From NCBI GenBank assembly GCA_029891345.1, contig CM057009.1, forward strand, positions 285,520,966 through 285,584,965: DNA of 64,000 bases, given 5' to 3'. Under the pieces are notes generated by a model. The model was not told where the DNA came from and did not search any database. It saw nothing but the letters and a program-made list of their open reading frames with translations. A program made the translations under genes and the position numbers. Positions 22,340 to 34,759 of this stretch are shown here, piece after piece (position 1 is the first letter of the stretch; each line of letters starts with the position of its first letter). The DNA comes from Dryococelus australis. Its lineage: Eukaryota; Arthropoda; Insecta; Phasmatodea; Phasmatidae.

Positions 22340-23210
22340 CATTCTCAAATCGACTATGAGGTTCGAAAAATGCAGGGAAGGCGAAGCGAAATTGGTGGAA
22401 AACAGAGGCTTGTTTTACTGGTGCCGATAGCGAATGGAGGACGGTACTAAATGCAACCAGTATCGGCGAGATAGGGCAGTTTCATGGTAGAATCAAACTT
22501 GTCTCTGGGCAAGATAGTCGAGTTGTGTTTACTCTGGTGCCTGACCAAATACCCTCGACAGCAGACCTTAGTGAACGAACTTTTGTGCTTGGGAAAGACG
22601 GACGTCGACTGGTCAAGATTCTGCTGCCACGTGTGCATAGACTGGGTGTTGATGTACAGGAAACACATCGGCGGGCCGGGCAAAGTGGTTGAGATCGACG
22701 AGTCGAAATTGGGCAAACGCAAGAACCACAAAAGACATAAAGTTCACAGCCAGTGGGTTTTCGGGGGAGTGCAGCGGGACGATCAAATTAATTTCTTCTT
22801 GGTGCCGGTGGAAAAGAGGAACTTGGCAACCCTGGCCAAAATCATTCACGAGTGGATCGCTCCGGGCACAACGATAATTTTAGACTGCTGGTGCAGTTGC
22901 AGCAACTTGGACATTCACGGCTACTGTCACATGCAGGTGAATCACGGGAGGGAATTCGTGTGCAGCAAAAAGAGGGGTATGGTAAACATTTGAAACACTA
23001 TAACGATGAAGATGGGCGAGACATTGAGGGTGTTCTGTGTGATACTTCATTCCCTGCTTTGGCAGATGGAAAATTTGGGTCGGCTACCTGGCCGAGAACA
23101 TCTGGAAAAACAATCATCCTTACGACTGCACGCTTTGCTGATTCATGCTGCCGACATGCACCATTGTAACCGGCACAGAGAGATGGAGGCGAAGGATATC
23201 CCAATTTCGA
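22340..23210 (+). pseudogene. ISXO2/Merlin-type transposase, broken
   Basis: DDE transposase of the IS1595/ISXO2 group, which in animals corresponds to Merlin-type DNA transposons or genes domesticated from them. The main frame (22484-22993) holds VVEIDESKLGKRKNHKRH with the first catalytic Asp, SQWVFGGVQRDD, FFLVPVEKRNLATLAKII, then GTTIILDCW with the second Asp, and VNHGREFV. The upstream part with a possible zinc-binding region (22340-22480) is in other frames. Downstream, the block expected to read NTIE has NTIT at about 22995-23006, so the last acidic residue seems lost. No terminal inverted repeats were identified. It is more GC-rich than its flanks. Confidence 0.85.
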
Positions 23211-23239
23211 CAGGTATCTGTTTGTTACGGTTGTTTTTA

Positions 23240-23900
23240 ATTTACAGGCATGAGCGAGATTGAGTTTCTGTTGCAGTTGCGGTTTTAAAATTGTTCATTG
23301 AGTTGCTGTTGACATTGCAGTATAAAATTAAAGTGTGATTGACTTGCTGTTTGTTTCGGTTTAAAGTGTAATTGACTTGCTGTTTGTTACAATTTTAAAT
23401 TAATGTTAAATCGAGTTGCTGTTTGATTCTATTTTAAATTAATGTTTTATTGAGTTGCTGTTTGATTCAAACATAAATTAATGTTTAATTGACTTGCTGT
23501 TTGATTGAAATTAAAACTAATGTTTTATTGATTTGTTTTCTGAGTTAATTTACAGGTGCGGATGAGACAGTGTAGCTGTTTGTTTTATTTTTTAAAAATG
23601 TGTATTTGAGTAGCTGTTTGATTCAAGTTTAAATTAATGTTTAATTCAGTTGCTGTTTGATTCAAGTTTAAATGTATGTTTAATTGAGATGCTGTTTAAT
23701 TCAAATTTTAAATTAATGTTTAATTGAGTACCTGTTTTATTAAAATTAAAATTAATGTTTAATTGAGTTGATGTTTGGTTTAATTTACAGGTGCGAATGA
23801 GACACCATAGTTGTTTGTTTCAGTTAAAAAAAGTTTGAATGACTTACTCTTTCTATCAGTAAAAAAAAAAATATGTTCGATTGATGTGTTGTTTGAGTAA
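23240..23900. repeat. 39-bp minisatellite with higher-order structure
   Basis: A unit of about 39 bp (GAGTTGCTGTTTGATTC, then a T/A-rich part with AATTAATGTTT) is repeated about a dozen times with drift. Every 240-300 bp a variant containing TTTAATTTACAGG followed by a GATGAGACA-like part interrupts it (about 23240, 23545, 23785), suggesting a higher-order repeat. It starts directly after the transposase remnant. Confidence 0.8.
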
Positions 23901-24661
23901 ACAGTCATTCGCTATCTGGAAGAAAGCCTAAATTAGTCGAGTATGTCGTGTTGGGTTTGTCTGGCGACGATGGGTTTACTTGCATCTGTTGTATCCGCAT
24001 ATTGTTAACACATTGTTACCGTTGCCCCTTCTGTGTAACCAATGTATTAGACGAATCGACCTTTACATATTCAGACAAACAAAATCGGTTCACCTAAATA
24101 TGACACAGTGTGTACTCGCCGCACAAAGCCTGCATTTGTACATTAATTTAGTATCGAATGACAGAATTATTTCAATAAGTATTATGTGATCAGTGTTTAA
24201 AATATACTTTAAATTATGTTACAGTTTGTATCATCGTCTTATAGAGGGGAACAAGTGATTTGTGCCATTGGGTGAGCCGATTGAAACGCTGGCAATGCAT
24301 CCTGCATGCCGCAACTGGGGCAAGTTGACTACACCCTGAACTCAGCATGTGTGTGACGCAACAGGACCAGGCTACCCGAGGTGCCCGCCCAGCCTTCCTA
24401 GCTGTCGCCATGCAGGGCGACCACTGCAGCACAGCCGGGGATGTGGAGAGGGACTCCTTGGCCGCCAACCACAGAAACTGCACCGCACCTTATAGACACA
24501 ACTGCTTTGTGCTCTCCACTGCAAGGTGCAGTTGGCACCAGCGCGCGGGCATGAGTCATGCCCGGTGCATGCATGCTACCATCGCCATGGCAACTCCAAT
24601 AGCTGGCCCATCTCGAGCCAAGGAGTGAGGAGCTCGCCTTGCTCACTAGGCGGCCAAGATT
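23901..24661. other. No gene recognised
   Basis: From about 24290 the sequence becomes clearly more GC-rich than its flanks and leads into the env-like gene. It may be leader or promoter sequence of that retroelement, but no LTR ends were found. Confidence 0.35.
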
Positions 24662-26400
24662 ATGCCGGCACTATGTTTTGTTCTGCCAGCTGCTCTGACG
24701 GTGCCAACTACATACCGAGTTCATGCCGGGGTCTACTAGGCCCTGGCTGATGTTGACTTTGCTAATGAGGAGAGCATACCCCTCATTTATACAATTCCAT
24801 TACATTTTCCACAAACCCCTCAATCCCTGGACCAATACTTGCATATAGTTTGCGCTGATCGATCATCCAATTCTTTTAAGAGCAGAAAGATTATGTATGA
24901 TTATTTACAGGAAGTGGAACGGGGAGTTATCCAAGAATTCCTCGACGATCTAAGTACCCACTTCCACCAGAAAAGAGGTATACAGCTCCTCGGCGATGTG
25001 GGAACGGGATGCTGTAATATCGTAACAAATAAGCACTGTTGTGCTTTGCTTGAAAATGATGCCCTGTTTGATAGTCAAATTCAAACCCTCGCCGACAACA
25101 TTCACTTCACAAACAATGCCCTTAATCCAACCTAAAGGTAATTAATGAAATTGACCACAGCATTGCAGGAAAAAAGCAATTCCTTATCAGAGACTATCAG
25201 TGGTCTATCTCAAGTTTTGAAAACCCAACAGTCCACCATAAGCAATTTGGATAATATTGAGCTAAAATTTACATTGCTATCCATAATCCTTCTGCTATCG
25301 ATAAACAATGTTATTATTCAAGAGTTGATACAAACTTATATTCACTCATGCCAACTGAAGAGGCTTCCACTGAGTGCAGTAAAAAAAACACAGTTGTCTA
25401 ACAACCTAACCAAATTATATTTGGAATTACAAAAATTGAATCTTAATTTAAGAATGGGTATGAATAATATCATTAAGTATTACACACGACTTGACCGAGT
25501 GTACCTTCACCAACAAACAAATGGTTATAAAATTGCAGATCTCATTTATTCGTATTCACTCTAGATGGCAAATATATAACGTAATCCCTTTTCCCTACCA
25601 TTTTGAAAATCAGACATGCACAATTCAGATTCCATCAACCATCGTTTATATTGATCCAACCACAGACGTAGTCAAACCCGTATCACATTAACCCGACATG
25701 CCCCTGGATGTTATAGCCACCCCTATGGAATCACTTACATGTGAAAACTTTCAATGTACCAAAGCAGCCATTTTACTCCCAGATGCCAATGCATTATTTT
25801 CTAAGTGTACATTTCAGTGCTCACATGACATTTCATTCTCCATTCACCATATCCTTCCACAACAGTACGCACTCACCAATTTCCCCCCCCTGTCCATTAC
25901 CTCACACAATGGTAGAATTAATAATTTTAAATTGGGTACCGTCGAAGTACATGTACCGTGTGGATGTCTTATAGCCATGCCTGATCAGATTATTGTCGAG
26001 GCCACACATCTGTGTGATGTTCATGCACCCACAGTCCCACTGCAGCAAACTGTGATACATGTACACTGGCTACACCAGCATTCTTTTTACCTGCAGCAGT
26101 AGTTAACTCAAACAGCATGGATACAATATTATAACGTCAGTTATGCTCTCGACACAAACTGGCAGATCAATCACACTCAGCTGCCAGTCCTGCCAGCACT
26201 TCAGCCAGTTTAATCGCATGGTAAGTTCAGCGACAACAGACTATTTTATGTGTTGGACCCAGTTTATTATGACTACATAACCATGGGTATAATCAGTCTG
26301 CTTTTATTCACCATAGTCACTATGAAATATAAAACTCCTCAAGCTCTGTGTTATATTATCTCGCCAACAAATAAAAACTTAAGCGAGAAATTACATTTAA
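24662..26400 (+). pseudogene. Env-like membrane glycoprotein of a retroelement (broken)
   Basis: An orphan coding region of about 1.7 kb over at least three frames. It begins with an ATG and a hydrophobic stretch, MPALCFVLPAALTV, like a signal peptide. Next comes a part with TGCCNIVTNKHC, then a helical heptad region (25145-25300, with LSETISGLSQVLKTQQS), a Cys-rich ectodomain (25590-26100, with VHVPCGCLIA) and finally a membrane helix near 26281-26330 (MGIISLLLFTIVTM) with a short basic tail. This topology is that of a type I viral or retroelement envelope protein. No pol lies beside it. Family is uncertain, and I did not recognise the baculovirus F layout seen in the other env here. Confidence 0.5.
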
Positions 26401-27940
26401 TATGATGAGCAGATATCTCTGCATTTATGTACATCATACTAACGTAACCAATTCTGATAGTAATAATAAATAATACTCTTCGCATGTTTTATTGGTTGAC
26501 AAATGGCCACAGTCTAATGCCCTTAAGGGAAAACTGCTGGTTGGTTCCCATCAGGAATAACAATTGTTATATCACAGGAAAAAATATGACTCAAAGACCA
26601 AGGAGTATTCTTAACTGAATTAATTTTCATAACTCGGATACAGTACGTGCTTCTTGGTACTAAAAAAGTGACTTATTGCAGTAAATGTGGGAATTTTGAT
26701 ATATAATTTCAAGCCAGATTGTTGATCTAGAATAAAAGGGAATGTAGCATTAAATTCATGAAACCCACTCATTGGTATCTATATGAATATATATTTGAAA
26801 ATTGTCTATTAATTGACATAGTCAACAGAGTTACCTCACGCCTTCCCTATTTATAGTCATATTCATATATAATAAATTAAGTTTTAAGCTTAGGTGCTTG
26901 GTATTCCAATTCCAAGTATAATTCCTTTATTCATATTAAAAGACACAGGTGGCCTCCATTATATTTTCTCAAAGTGTATGTACAGATGTGAAACAAATAA
27001 AGAAATTTTTACAAAACAGTAGATTTAAGAGAACTCAAGTAAATTAAGTTTGTGTTTTTATTTATAAGTAGTGTATTTTTCTCACAACTGTCTTGTTACT
27101 CAAATTGCTTAGATTCCATTATTAATTTTTTTAAGATTTTGTATATATCTCTGTTTAACAATTCCATTGCTTACAAGCATATATTAAATATTATTTTAAT
27201 ACTATTTCCTTATATATAAATTGTGCAAAATGAATGTGTGCGAATTTAAATCCAAAGACATTATCTATTGGACAAGACCTAGAAGATAAAATTTTCCCCG
27301 ATTCCGCACATCTACTAACAGTGTTTGGTGTTCAGTGATTAAACACTGCTTAAGAACATAAACAGGTGCCTCACTAAAGTGCGACGAAATTATCAAAAAT
27401 TCTGATGTGATAGATGGTGCGCAAAAATAATTACATCAACGAAGTTGACACCACAGGCGAATATTTGACTACTCTATAAAATAATCAGATACTGTATATT
27501 ACTATTAAAACTGTTCATAAGTCTAATAGTGTGAATAACTTCTGAACTGTTGTCCTTTATGTATCATTCTCAATTTTGACTAAAATAGGCAGTTTAAAGG
27601 TTAATACTTTCCATACGGCAGCCGCCAAAAACTACATCATAGTAATTAGAATATGTTTATTGTAAATAACTGGTACTATAGGCTTATATATATAATCTGT
27701 ACTTATCTGTATGCAAATATGAATAACCACTTCGGTATATAATAAGTTTGCAGTTGTAAAACAGTATCATGCCGTACGATGGCAAAATACCGGCTCAGTG
27801 TTATAATCTCTGCGCCATGCTTGACAAAAATGGCATGACCATTCAGCACTACCAACCCAAACTCATTCTCTTATAGAAACTACATCCTTAAAATATTAAA
27901 TTCCTTGGGAGAAGCTCATCTCGTAGTTGTCGCTGTTTGG
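26401..27940. other. No gene recognised
   Basis: AT-rich, stop-dense in all frames. Nothing could be supported. Confidence 0.4.
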
Positions 27941-27949
27941 TGTAAGTAG

Positions 27950-29570
27950 TAGGTTCTGGGTATGGTGTGGTATGTGTGGTAGAGGTTTTGAGTTTTTTTT
28001 AACTATTGTTTCAATATGTTTATTTCCTCTTGGAGTTTGATATGGTGAGTATTGTAGTGCCTCCATTTTCTACCCTATCCTATACACTTAACTATTGCTC
28101 ATGTTAGGTAGCTGCTTACAAGTGAACTCAATATCTAAGAACACTGTAGGAATGGGAGACACTAAGGGGGTGCGCAGTTCTCAGTGGTTACTCTAATAAG
28201 TTAAGAACTCTTTATATAAAACACATTTATTGCAACATCAAATTATAATTGATATAAAACAATGCAAACAACTGTGCATAGAATAATATTCTTCAATGAC
28301 TCTTAACCAAAGTGGTAATATTAGGAAGTACAAACATCTAGCAATGAGTAAAAGTTAAAGCCTTAGCCTTGCCAGAAATTAATGTTCATTTACTCGAATG
28401 ATTAACAGGACCTCGAGAACTAGGATGATACCTAACTGCCAAGCCGAACTTATGCTAACCATATACTTTAGATTGCTGAGCGGCCCAGAGCTCCTCCAGA
28501 CCTAGGAATCGAGATGCCCCCATCTTTGCTGTTGCTCTGACAACTTCATGCTGTTCTTCTTCGGTCCCACACATCAAAATTGGGGAGCGGGCACGGTGTG
28601 CTCAACCTTTATAGTCTGCTGGCAGTGGGTCAATCGATGCATGTTATGGCAACAGGAAGCTCACACAAAATGTATAGTCCATGATAACTCGTCGTGTGAG
28701 GCCCCTTAGCATCCACCACAGTATGTTGAGTGTCCTTTTCAATGATTTGTTGGTGTCTGTACATACCAAGCTCAATGTTTTTGATGTTGTTTATCAACTG
28801 GCTCAATATGTTGATTGCGAATGGTACAAGTTTGCTGGCAATGTTTGGTAACAGAGAGGTCCAAATGATTTATACAAACTCTGACTCTGGTAATTGTTGG
28901 TTACACTTGTTCTTCTAGAAAGTCAAATCTTCAATGTGTGCTTGAGTACTCTGGTCTTGATGTTGTTTTGTTTTGTGTAGAAGCTGTCTGTAGAGGTCTT
29001 GTGTGTCGAATTTTCTGAATGTTTACTATAGTTTGTCTTTAATATGTTTCCACGAGATTTGTTCTACACTAGCGTAATATAGGTTCCCGTAGGTCCTCTT
29101 TTCTGTCCCTAACAGATAGGACTTTATGTACAGTTGTTTTTCAAGGTCTGGCAATTTATTTAACTCACTGATGGCATTAAAATGATCGAAAATTCCTCCA
29201 CATTTTCGCGATTCTCTCCTGTCAATGTGGGGTTGTAGTGAATTTATAGTATAACAATGTGTGCTGAGAATGTTGTTGCTGCTTGTTTAGCAGGTTATTT
29301 ATGGTGTTGTCCGTGTTCGCAACAGTAATGGAAATTGAATGTGTCTGTGTTTTTGAAGGTTTTGGCATGTACGTGGTGTCAGGTATCCTCTTGTACCAGG
29401 CTGGTTAATTGTTGATAGGTGTTGGTGTTGAGAAGTGTGTCCAAGAGATGTAATGTGTTCTGTGTTATCTCTGGTAAACTGGGTTCTCAACTGATCATGT
29501 AATTTAACTGCACATTTATTATCACCTAAATTAACCAACTGAGTTTTTACTAATTTTATTATGCTGTGTG
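27950..29570 (-). pseudogene. Retrotransposon Gag remnant split by a solo LTR
   Basis: From 29570 down to 28730 the minus strand encodes a Gag-like helical region with LPDLEKQLYIKSYLLGTEKR, ISWKHIKDKL and NKCNQQLPESEF, in several frames. The solo LTR at 28053-28720 interrupts it. Past the LTR the same frame continues with an amphipathic helical segment until a stop near 27985. The continuation across the LTR, counting one copy of the GTAT duplication, shows that the Gag was already there when the LTR arrived. No pol follows. Confidence 0.6.
28053..28720 (-). repeat. Solo LTR, 668 bp, with 4-bp target duplication
   Basis: It begins TGTAGTGCC and ends CCACCACA on the plus strand, with GTAT directly on both sides (28049-28052 and 28721-28724). 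It aligns along its full length with 30270-30949. A 4-bp duplication is typical of Ty3/gypsy integration. Orientation is inferred as minus from the surrounding Gag and the second LTR's primer site. Confidence 0.75.
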
Positions 29571-30248
29571 AGGTAGATTTGTGTTCTGCATTTATGTCGA
29601 CATATTAGCAGTCAACTATGGTGTGTAGTTGGTGCAGCACACATTGTGTTGTTTAAAAATAATTTTAAATACAACAGAGAATAAAATGGGAAATATTACG
29701 GAAACACATACAACACAGTTGGAGATTTCCTTACTTACAAGGGAGCAGGTTGTCCCACATGCAAAAAGACGCAGTGTACATTCATTAATTGTAAGGAAGC
29801 AAAAATAACCGTTTTTACAGCTAGTGCAGTAGGCAGAGTGATGTCAAGCTGCTGGGCTCGTAAGGCCTCCTACACGCATTGCTGACTCACATGCATGGCA
29901 TACTGACCTTACACACTATCGATTACTGCACATTTTCTGAGTGTGTGGGACTGACAGTTGTTTAATCCACTGGTATATGTACAGTAATGCTACAACACGA
30001 AATTGAATTATTGGAGAGCAATATATTACACTATAATTGAATCGTATACAGAAATATATTTCACTTAAACAGACTGGGTTACAAAGACAATAAGTGTATA
30101 CAATAAAATTTGCTGAAATATTAGGTGTGAGCAGCTTGTGGTTTGCATAACGCGCAGTCATGGTTCTTTCTTGTTGTGTACAACGACCTAATGTGAAGCA
30201 CAACTAAAAATTCTACATAACCTGAGCCTACTCACATAAGCACGAGGT
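29571..30248. other. Probable leader between LTR and gag
   Basis: No frame is recognised. By position it would be the untranslated leader of the minus-strand LTR element. Confidence 0.35.
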
Positions 30249-30249
30249 G

Positions 30250-30268
30250 GATTGAAAGGCAGCCACCA
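30250..30268 (-). other. Possible primer-binding site
   Basis: The minus strand reads C, then TGGTGGCTGCCTTTCAAT, directly after the LTR end. It starts TGG with a one-base gap, as in Gypsy-A. The matching tRNA was not identified. Confidence 0.4.
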
Positions 30269-30269
30269 G

Positions 30270-30949
30270 TGTAAGGCCTCCCTTTTCTCTCCTATTCTAT
30301 ACTGCTTAACTATTGCTCCTGTCGGGTGGCTGCTAATAAGTGAGCTCTATACCTATGGACACTGTAGGAATGGGAGACACTAAGGTGTGCATAGTTGTCA
30401 GTGGTTACCCTAATAAGTTAAGAATTCTTATATAAAACATGTTTATTATGTCGTTAACTAATATTTGATATATAACAATACAATCGACATTGCACAACAC
30501 AATATGCTTCAATGGCCCTTAACCAAAGTGGAAATATTAGTTAGTACAAACATCTAGCAATAAGTAGAAGTTAGGCAATAGCCCTACCAGATATTAACGA
30601 TCATTAACTCGAACAGTTAATGGGACCTCGAGAACTAAGATGATACCTAACTGCGAAGCCGAACTTATAATCATCATATACTGAAGACTAATGTGTGGCC
30701 CCGAGCTCCTCCACGCCTAGAAATTGAGATGCCCTTGTCTGTGCTGTCGCCTTGACAAATTCACACCGTTCTTCTTCAGTCCCACACATTAGTCCGGCAA
30801 GGGGGGCGGGGGTGGCACAGCAGGCTCACCCTTTATAGTCTGCTGGCAGTGGGTTGATCGACACGTATTATGGCAACAGAAGGCTTGCAAAAAATGTTTA
30901 GTCCATGTTACCTTAACCAGTCATGTGCAGCCCCCTAGCTTCCGCCACA
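30270..30949 (-). repeat. LTR of the same family as 28053-28720
   Basis: Starts TGTAAGGCC and ends CCGCCACA, about 680 bp. It shares long blocks with the solo LTR, such as ACACTGTAGGAATGGGAGAC and GGACCTCGAGAACTA. No target duplication is visible. Its place upstream of the Gag remnant and a PBS-like sequence make it the likely 5' LTR of that element. Confidence 0.75.
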
Positions 30950-32950
30950 ATTTATAAGGCAAACGATAAAGTTTTAATTTTTATTATAAAACAAATATTT
31001 GGTTCGCATTACTAATAACAAAAGTGAACACCACATTTCAGGGTGGAGGGGGAATGTTTCCCCCCTTTTTTTTTAAATAATTCTCATTGGTTTGTTTAGT
31101 TACATGACCACAATGCATCCCTGCCAACGTGAGAATATTTGCAACTTTTTTCTTACGCAAAGCCCAACTAAACCATGCTTACAAAAATTACTTTTATAAT
31201 GGTGAAACACTTAGACATCCTTAAGGGCCACTTAAGCTTAAATGTTGCTTTGCTGGAACCTAGTTTATTCTTTGTTAGTGAAACCGGCTATAAATGTCAT
31301 TGTGCAGAAATATTTCTGATAAGTATCATTTGGATTTAGTAAACAACTGAAAATAAGTCTTAACATTAATTACATTGCTTCCTTTAATGGACAGCATTGA
31401 AATGCGACAGCAGTATCTCACTTTAAGAAATAAGTGTAAAACAAAAAATCAGAACAATCCTTCCCGTAAAAATTACTTTGACAATGTGACACTTTTTCAA
31501 ATACATTCAAGAAAAAGACATTGTCTGTGGATAGGAGCCTAGCCCTTGTTGACATAAGAACTTCCTACAGTAGAGAACTGGCTATGTGGCACATAGACGA
31601 AGGCTACCACCAATCCTGCTGCCAAGGTAACAGTGTAAAGTATATTGATGCCACAAGGCATAACTTTTTATAGCATATGTAGATTGCAGTGTTGCACATT
31701 GTCAAATTTGCCTCATAATAAAGTTACACCCAGTAAATGAATGTGACACAATACCAAATAAAGTCGCATAGCAATGAAGGTGCAAAATGCTGACCACTTG
31801 GTAATGTGTATCTCAGGCAGTCATCATTATTATGCAAAAGTGCTTAGTGATTTCAAATTACAAAAACAAGGGGACTCCAGAAACAGCAGTGAGCCTTTTT
31901 AATAGAGAAATATGTTAAATTGTTTAAATTGATATGTTGACATCTCCAGTATACCACACATCCTTCAAACAGCACAAAATAAAAATTAATTGCAAATTTT
32001 TTGAAAACTTGTAAATTAATTTATAAAGTACCATATTAATGTAAAATACTCAATTTAAGAATCCAAGCGTCTGCATGCTTATGTTTCTCTTACAGCTCAA
32101 AGAAATATTTAATTTTAAAAAAATATTAAAAACATGAAAATTAGTACCATTTAATTTTTAAATACTGTATAAATGTTATATTAAAGTGTCTTGCACGACA
32201 TGCAAAATTATGTGTTTCATCATGTCCTATGATTTGATGGCTTGTAGGTTGTCTGGACCATTGGGGGGATGGCGAGGTGACAAGTATTGGAATGTTGCTA
32301 AGTAGATGCACTCGGATTGGCGCCAGCTCACGATGCGGTGAGCACGAGACTACAAGCAGGGTTTTTCGGCCGACGGCGTTGGCATGGCTTAACCCCAATG
32401 TTCCACTGTCTGTGGAGGCTGACTCCACGAATTCTTTCTGACTTGATATTAATAAATTCCCATTATGCATGGACTAGTAGGGGCTGTTGGCCTCCCCTAA
32501 TACTCCACTCATTCCAAAGGGATTGTGCTGGCCATCCCACACCTTTGTTACATTTGTGTTAATATTATGGTTATGTGGGACAATAGGTGTCCCCAGAATA
32601 AACCATGGAGAAGTTCTCTGTTATATGGGAGAGTGCGAGCACAATATAAAAAGGCACGAAATATACATGCAAATTTACATTAAATTTAAGGTCCAGCATG
32701 CACAAGTGGACCAGACTGTGGTGCAGAGCTCTCCCCGGCTGAAGCAAAAACTATTTACGGTTACATAATATAGATTACACTATTTACTCTACATAATTAT
32801 GAACAATAATTATGAAGGCCCAGGGAGGACACTGTGGACGTCTGAACCTCTTGGGAACCACTAGATTACTAAAGATGGCTAAACAGAAGGACTACCAACA
32901 TCATCAACACAAGCAACACTAGGCCCATGCAACAAGTGGTTCAATTATCC
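30950..32950. other. No gene recognised
   Basis: AT-rich to about 32200. From 32200 to 32950 it is somewhat more GC-rich, with AATAAA-containing stretches, and may include the leader or LTR of the gypsy element that follows, but no LTR pair was found. The frame at 32470-32141 has no recognised domain. Confidence 0.35.
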
Positions 32951-32983
32951 ACTCTGTAATATACTGGAAAATTTGCATGAGAT

Positions 32984-34250
32984 GTGACCATTACAATGAA
33001 AATCCGGGACATCAAGACCACGACAACTGCCGTTGTGTCAAATGACATTAGGGTATACGTAATTTCTGGTGTACCCTGGCTAACTGATCAACATACCATC
33101 ATCGGGAAGAAAGAATGCCGAACGGTGTCTAACTTTGATCCACTAACATGCATACGAGCTCCACCAGTATTGCTAGATTAACTGGACCACTCAGTGCCGC
33201 CAGAGTTCCGGGATGCAGTACAACAACTGTTGAACTAATGAAGGGATGTTTTCATGGCGGCCGATCCTTTGCATCAGACAACTGTAGCTGAACATTGCAT
33301 TCCACTAACCATTGACGAACCTATATTCTATCTGCCAAGTCGATACTACCCTCACCAGTGTAAAATCATCAACGACCAGATCGCCGAGATGCTGCAGAAA
33401 AGCATGATCGGGACTTCAGAAAGTCATTTTAAAACTGCCATAACACTAGCTCCGAAAAAAGATGGCTTGTGGAGGTTCTGTGTTCATTTCAAGTGCCTCA
33501 ACCTTGTCACAGAAAGTGCTCTGCCACATTACATTCACATAAAGGACGCCCTGAACACCTTGGGCTTTGCCAAAGTGTTAACCATGATCGATCTGGGAAG
33601 TGGGTATTGGCAAATACCGATATGGCCAGAAGATCGCCATAAGACCACCTTCAAAATACCAGATGGACAGCACTTACAGTTTTGTGCTATGCCATTTGGC
33701 CTGAATTGAGCTTCCTCTACCTTTCAGGACATGGTAATCCCTGTCCTGGATTGTTGTTTCGGTGAATTTGCCTTGGCCTACTTAGATGACATCATAATCT
33801 GTCCGGAGTCAAGGGATGGCCACCTCCGCAACCTGACACTGGTCCTTGAGTGACTCGCCATAAACAAACTTACTTGCGCGAACAGAAATTGTCTTCAGGG
33901 AAAAGCCAGCATTCATTACCTCGGCCGCGCAGTCGAAGAATATGGGAGCTGCACCATATCAGAACAACTTCAGCTGATGGGAGAGTACACTGTCCCGACC
34001 ACTTGCCCACTGCATCACAAGTTCCTTGGGCTTGCAAACTGGCTGCGTGAATATGTGCTGGAGTTTGCTACAGTGACTGCCCCCTTCACCAAGCTGATGT
34101 CTTCCAAATGTCTGGTTCCAGTGGACAACAGCACAACAAAACAGATTTGATGAACTCAAATGCCATTTCCAGGAGTGTCCTATGCTAGCCCACTATGACC
34201 CAGCAAACTACATCTATGTGCTAACATCTGTGAGTGAAAAAGGACTGGGG
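32984..34250 (+). pseudogene. Gypsy-C protease end and reverse transcriptase
   Basis: The segment GVPWLTDQHTII (about 33069-33104) is the typical region after the protease. RT follows at 33254-33709 with LAPKKDGLWRFCVHF and MIDLGSGYWQIPI. A stop follows FGLN, then the catalytic YLDDII is intact at 33779-33796. The connection region near 34010-34090 reads FLGLANWLREYV. Stops at 33707 and 33850 and frameshifts make it inactive. Confidence 0.9.
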
Positions 34251-34620
34251 ACAGTGCTATTTTAAATGTTAGAAGACTGAATGCAGAAAACAATTGATTT
34301 TGGAAGCACTTTGTTCGGAGCAGTGGAGCATAGGTAGGATGTAAACGAGCGCGAGTGCCTCGTAGTCGGCCGCAGCCTAAAAAGAAACATCAGCTGCGCA
34401 AAAATCAATGCTTCACCCCCTGAACTGACAACTGCTGTTTGCTGTGGCTACACAACACCTGAGAATGCCACAGCAAACTGACCCAGTGGGCTCTGTTCCA
34501 CTAGTCCTTCGAGATTGAGGTGCAACACATGGCAGGTTACGACAACCAGCTCGTCCACCACCTATTACATTCGCCAGGAGATATCATTGCGTAAGACGAA
34601 GAGGAGTGGAAAGACATATT
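34140..34620 (+). pseudogene. Gypsy-C RNase H remnant
   Basis: Reads with FDELKCHFQECPMLAHYDP followed by SVSEKGLGTVLF, which corresponds to the start of the RNase H fold (the expected DASD-type Asp reads TSVS here). Further down, NERECLVVGRSLK corresponds to the ERECLA-type helix. Several stops. It is the usual neighbour between RT and integrase. Confidence 0.75.
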
Positions 34621-34759
34621 GAACCCCCCTCCTCATGTGCATGATACATTCATCGCAAGAACCAGTACACTGCACTTACATCACAGCAGTGTAGCTGGTG
34701 CAGCTACACTCATGCTGAATACGCTCAGAAATCAGTTAATAGGTGAACAAGACAAGTGG

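Noticed and set aside
22340..23210. Bacterial contamination because ISXO2 is a bacterial family
   Set aside because: The same transposase type is widespread in animals, and the flanks are continuous eukaryotic repeat sequence.
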